The notes under the pieces were generated by a model. The model had not been told where the DNA came from. It ran no database searches and saw only the letters and a list, made by a program, of their open reading frames with translations. 64,000 bases of DNA from Tillandsia leiboldiana. Its lineage: Eukaryota; Streptophyta; Magnoliopsida; Poales; Bromeliaceae. Below, piece after piece: positions 59,881 to 64,000 of the stretch. A program made the position numbers and the translations under genes. Within the stretch, counting starts at the first letter, position 1. Each line of letters begins with the position of its first letter. The DNA lies in contig CM055071.1 in the NCBI GenBank assembly GCA_029204045.2, positions 15,521,161-15,585,160 on the forward strand, in the 5' to 3' direction.

Positions 59881-62745
59881 GGTCCACGCCCCGGGGGTTT
59901 TGTTTTTAGCGGAAACGATTCATTAAAAGTCGAATATTTGATGTGTGAATTTTTTTTTTTTGTTTTTAAAAGAAGAAGAAACCCTCTCCACCCGGCACTG
60001 CCCCAGACCCGCCACACATACATGGTCACTCTGCAAAGTTGCAGAGTCTCACCTGTACATGCACGGCGTAGCGTTCGGTACATGTTACTAACATGCGCAA
60101 CCAATCAATCACAACAATCATTCACAACCAACCAAGCATTCTAAACTGATAACGAAGATAACCATGGGCCGATCGGTTTGGAAAGGATAAATCCACAATT
60201 TTGAAAGAGCGCATACCCGGCGTACGTTTTGAAAGCTAGTTTTGAAAGTCAGCATAAATCCACAAGTTTGAAAGCGGTGCAACCGACACCAAGTTTTTAA
60301 AGACGGTTTTCGCAATCCTTTCTTGGCTTCTGCCCCTTTGGTTTTAAATGGCCGATAGAAATTAAAAGGGAAAATATTGCACCAGGGGCACCAAATGTAG
60401 CCCGTACCGACATCCATGCCGACCCCACGAGGGTATCGCGAACCACTCACATAACTACAAAGTAATGAAAAGCGAGAATAAAAGAATAAATACAGTCCAG
60501 GGTCCCCAGCGACCCAAGCTGCTCCTGTCCCAGTCCTCACCACCGCCCTACGTCTCTCCCCGTCGGACCCTGTCACGAACGGAGTATGGGATGTCAGTGA
60601 CGCAGAAATAGTAAAGTAGGAGAATATAGTAAAACAAACCGTGGAAGACAACCGAGCAACCACCCTCCCAAGGAGGAAAGGACACCTGTACACCTGCATC
60701 CTGTAATACCGGGCACGTCGGACAGCTAACCGACGGCCCACCGTACCTGCCAGAAACCCGACCACGCCGGACAACTAAACCGAAGGTCGCACCGCTCGCA
60801 CCTCGGCGCCTCAACCCACAACTAATAAGGGGCCCCACTACGTCACCTCGTGGTGTTATACACGGGTCATAGACACTTTCCGGGAAAAAGCGCACCCTTT
60901 GCGGTGGCCAAAACCGCGGGGTGCGCGTGTGGCAACCGAGCCAAGTAACCGTAACCACCATCATGTCAGCATCATAATATAAATAACAAGAGTAATGAGG
61001 TAATGAGTAAAGTGCATAATCGAAAAACAAGGTAATATTGCGCGCACTCGAAGGTGGCCCGCTGACTATAAGGGTTAAAAAGAGAATCACCGTCGGCAAA
61101 ACCGACGTATCACATATAGCGAACCCACTAACATGCATAAGCTATCGCCCATCATTATTAACCCCAGTACACTTAGATAGACCCCGTCCAACATGATAGA
61201 ATTTAGAGGCTAGGAATAAAGTAAATAAAACCCACCTGTCGCTAGTAGAAAAACACGCTACGGGTCCCCGCGTCCCGGGCGCTCCCGAAGCTGCAAAATG
61301 GGATCCCCGGGCGGGGGGGGAGGTCAGAACCTTTAAACGCGAAGTAAGGAAAAGCCCCAACACAGGCGGCCCGACGGCAGCGACCGAAACCCCCCAAGCG
61401 CCGCCGTGCGTCCGCGCGGCTCCTCGCATGTGCGGGATGCCCCGCGGCTACCCCGGATGCGGTGCCCCGCACGGCGGCACCCCAGCATGCCGCGGGGGCT
61501 GCACCGCGCGGTGCCCCCGCATGCGCGGGCTGCCCCACGCGGCGCCCCGCATGCGGGTGCCCCGCATGGCCAACCCCGCATGCAGGCACGGCCGCACACC
61601 GGGCGGTGCCCCCGCATGCGCGGGCTGCCCCCAGCGCGGCGCCCCGCATGCGGGTGCCCGCACGGACAACCCATGCGCGGGCCTGCACGCGCGCGCGGTG
61701 CCCCCGCATGCGCGGCTGCCCCGCGCGGCGCCCCGCATGCGGGTGCCACCGCACGGCGCCCCCGCATGCGCGGGCTGCACCGCGCGGTGCCCCCGCATGC
61801 GCGGGCTGCCCCGCGCGGCGCCCCGCATGCGGGTGCCCCGCACGGCGCCCCCGAGCATGCGAGGGTTGCACCGAGCGGTGCCCCGCATGCGCGGCTGCCC
61901 CGCGCGGCGCCCCGCAGCGTGGGGTGCCCGCACCGGCACCCCCGCATGCGCGGGCGGCCCCGCCCGGCGCCCCGCATGCGGGTGCCCCGCGCGGCCCCCC
62001 GCATGCGCGGGTTGCCCGCGCGGCGCTCCGCGGCGATGGCACGCCCCTCACTTCCATCTCCGACGAAATCAAGAAACCCCCCCTCGGCTGTGACGAGAAA
62101 AAGACAAGAAAAGGAAACGAAAAGCAAGGCTCACCTTGTTTTGGTCGGTGTGGGACCGGGCGAGGAGAGGGGATCGTCCTCTTCGCGTTCGTCGGATCTT
62201 TGCGGGGAGGCGATCGATCTCTTCTCTTCCACGCCGGCGATGGAAAGGACGAGGGTTTGGGGAAGCTCCTCGTCACGCTCGGATTGTACGCCAAGGAGGG
62301 GGAGGCGACGTTTAGGAAACCTAATTCCCAAGCCGACTACTTAGACGTTGGGCGTAGTGGATTTGGACCCCAAATTAATTTTAACCCCTCGAGTGAAAGG
62401 AAAAACAAAAAGGGGTGGTTTAATCCATACCTCAAACTGATCGACTAAAATCGATCTGATTGCGGACCAGAGTTCGGTCCGCCCCCGGTAATTGTGTAAG
62501 TCACCTGGGCTACGGTACCAGCTTCCGGAATTTATTCTGGGAGATCCGGGGTTCGGAATCCAAAACCGATCGCACCGCCGGTCTCCGTTTCGCGAGCTTT
62601 ATTAACCAAAAATACCCGCGAGCCCCGACCGTCTGCCCAGAAAAACAAGGAAAAATTACCCTCGAACCCCTATTGTCAACCAGACGGTTCAATAAAAAAT
62701 CGACGGAAAGCCCCGAAAAAGGCAAAATAAATCGCGGTTATCACA
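59881..62745 (-). repeat. Error-rich second copy of Tek4 3' LTR
   Basis: It repeats 44107-46959, including the minisatellite (about 61480-62030), with many small indels. The junction with NA2 LTR is the same unique junction as at 44106/44107. Confidence 0.85.
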
Positions 62746-64000
62746 CCACTCACCTCTAAAAAATGAGTTTTCGTCCTCGAAACTCAGACCCGGGTGGTGG
62801 TGAACAGTTCGGGTAGTTCTCCCTCATTTTAGACTCCAGCTCCCATGTTGTTCTCGCTCCTCGTGGTTGCTCCAGAGTACCTTCACGTAGGGGATGGCTC
62901 GATTCCGCAGTGATTTGCTTTCCCTTGCCAGGATTCTCACGGGGGTTTCCTCGAAGCTTAGGTCTTCTTTAAGGTCGAGTATGGCGACATCCAGGATATG
63001 CGATGGATCGGAGAGGTATTTACGGAGCATCGAAACGTGGAAGACGTCATGGACTCGGTCAGGTGTTGGTGGTAGGGCAAGGCGGTACGCCACTGGGCCG
63101 ATGCGTTCCAAAATCTCGAAAGGCCCTACAAACCGTGGGCTCAGTTTCCCTTTTAGCCCGAACCGCTTGACTCCTCTGGACGGCGAGACCCGCAAGAAAA
63201 CATGCTCTCTCCACTTGGAATTCCAAGTCGCCCGGCGCCTTTGGTCCGCGGAGCTCTTCTGGCGACTCTGGGCGGTTAGCAGGCGCTGTCCTGATTAGGC
63301 GAACCTTCTCTTTCCGTTTCCTCCACTAAGTCGGGGAGCCCCAAGAATTTCCGTTCTCCCAGATCGTACCCAACAATCGGGGATTCGGCAGCGTCTTCCA
63401 TATAAGGCCTCGTAGGGGCGCCATCTGGATGCTGGCCTGGTAGCTGTTGGTTGTAGGCGAATTCCACGAGAGGTAGGTAGCGTGACCACCCGATCCCCCA
63501 ATCTAGTCACAGCGCGAAGCAGAGGTCTTCGAGGGTTTGTATCACGCGCTCCGACTGTCCGTCCGTCTGAGGGTGGGAAGGCTGTGCTGAACTGTAGTTT
63601 GGTTCCCATGGCTCGCTGAAGGCTCTGCCAAAATTTCGAGACAAGCGCGTGTCTCTGTCCGAGGTGATCGATGCCGGCACTCCATGTAATCTCACGATCT
63701 CACTGATATATGTTGGGCCAACCGTTTCTCGGGTCCAGGTCATATGAACTGGCAGAAAGTGTGCTGACTTGGTTAACCGGTCGACTAACGACCCAAATTG
63801 GCGTCGTGGCCCTGGGTGAACGTGGGAAGCCCCGTGACAAAGTCCATGGTGATTTGCTCCCACTTCCACTCTGGCACCGGTAGGGGCTGTAGCTTCCCTG
63901 CTGGCCGCTGATGCTCGACCTTTATCCGTTGGCACACTAGGCAATGAGCTACATGTCGAGTGACGTCCCCCTTCATGTTGGGCCACCAGTAGATCTGTTT
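62746..64000 (-). pseudogene. pol: Error-rich second copy of Tek4 Pol C-terminus
   Basis: It repeats 46960-48202: chromodomain-like tail, integrase core and HHCC module in several frames (for example 63195-62824 and 63976-63785). Frameshifts occur every one to three hundred bases. It runs off the right edge of the window. Confidence 0.88.

Overview
The window is plant nuclear DNA made almost entirely of nested LTR retrotransposons. I found no host gene, tRNA, rRNA or CRISPR array. Chromodomain-bearing Ty3/gypsy polyproteins, Sirevirus-like Ty1/copia elements with an envelope-like extra gene, tRNA-Met(i) primer sites and LTRs of 1.1-3.5 kb all point to a flowering plant, probably one with a large genome; I cannot name the species. 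The working names below are mine. Tek1-Tek4 are Tekay/Del-like chromoviruses. NA1 and NA2 are non-autonomous relatives with gag remnants but no pol. SirA and SirB are Sirevirus-like Ty1/copia elements.

The nesting can be reconstructed from LTR ends, primer sites and target-site duplications (TSDs). Tek3 (+) is the oldest host. Its 5' LTR was split by NA1 (+; visible 8969-18350). NA1's 5' LTR was split by Tek2 (-; visible 4520-8968), and Tek2's reverse transcriptase was split by Tek1 (+; 1-4519). The left ends of all four lie outside the window. Tek3's internal part is 19167-22079. Its 3' LTR (from 22080) was split by NA2 (22937-57906, TSD GCCGC). NA2's gag was split by SirA (-; 27522-42188, TSD CATCG). 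SirA's 5' LTR was split by SirB (+; 33525-42172, TSD ACAAA). NA2's 3' LTR was split by Tek4 (-; 44107-54821, TSD CTCTG). Tek4, with a 1133-codon open pol frame, is the best preserved Ty3 element.

Two assembly problems matter. A 10-N gap (35260-35269) lies between perfect inverted copies of SirB's LTR end and gag. A 100-N gap (58277-58376) is followed by an indel-rich second copy of 42625-48202, which repeats the unique NA2/Tek4 junction. Everything after 58376 should be treated as a probable assembly duplicate.

The most interesting signal is in the LTR leaders rather than the proteins. SirA and SirB LTRs carry arrays of short hairpins with an invariant TGGATT loop and different, self-complementary stems. 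Tek LTRs carry paired hairpins with GTGTG-like loops and compensating stem changes, plus a longer conserved hairpin near the LTR end. NA1 and NA2 LTRs end in two tandem hairpins. The Tek LTRs also look intron-bearing, with a GC-rich minisatellite inside the first predicted intron. SirB carries an intact envelope-like gene preceded by its own copy of the LTR repeat cluster and a good predicted 5' UTR intron.
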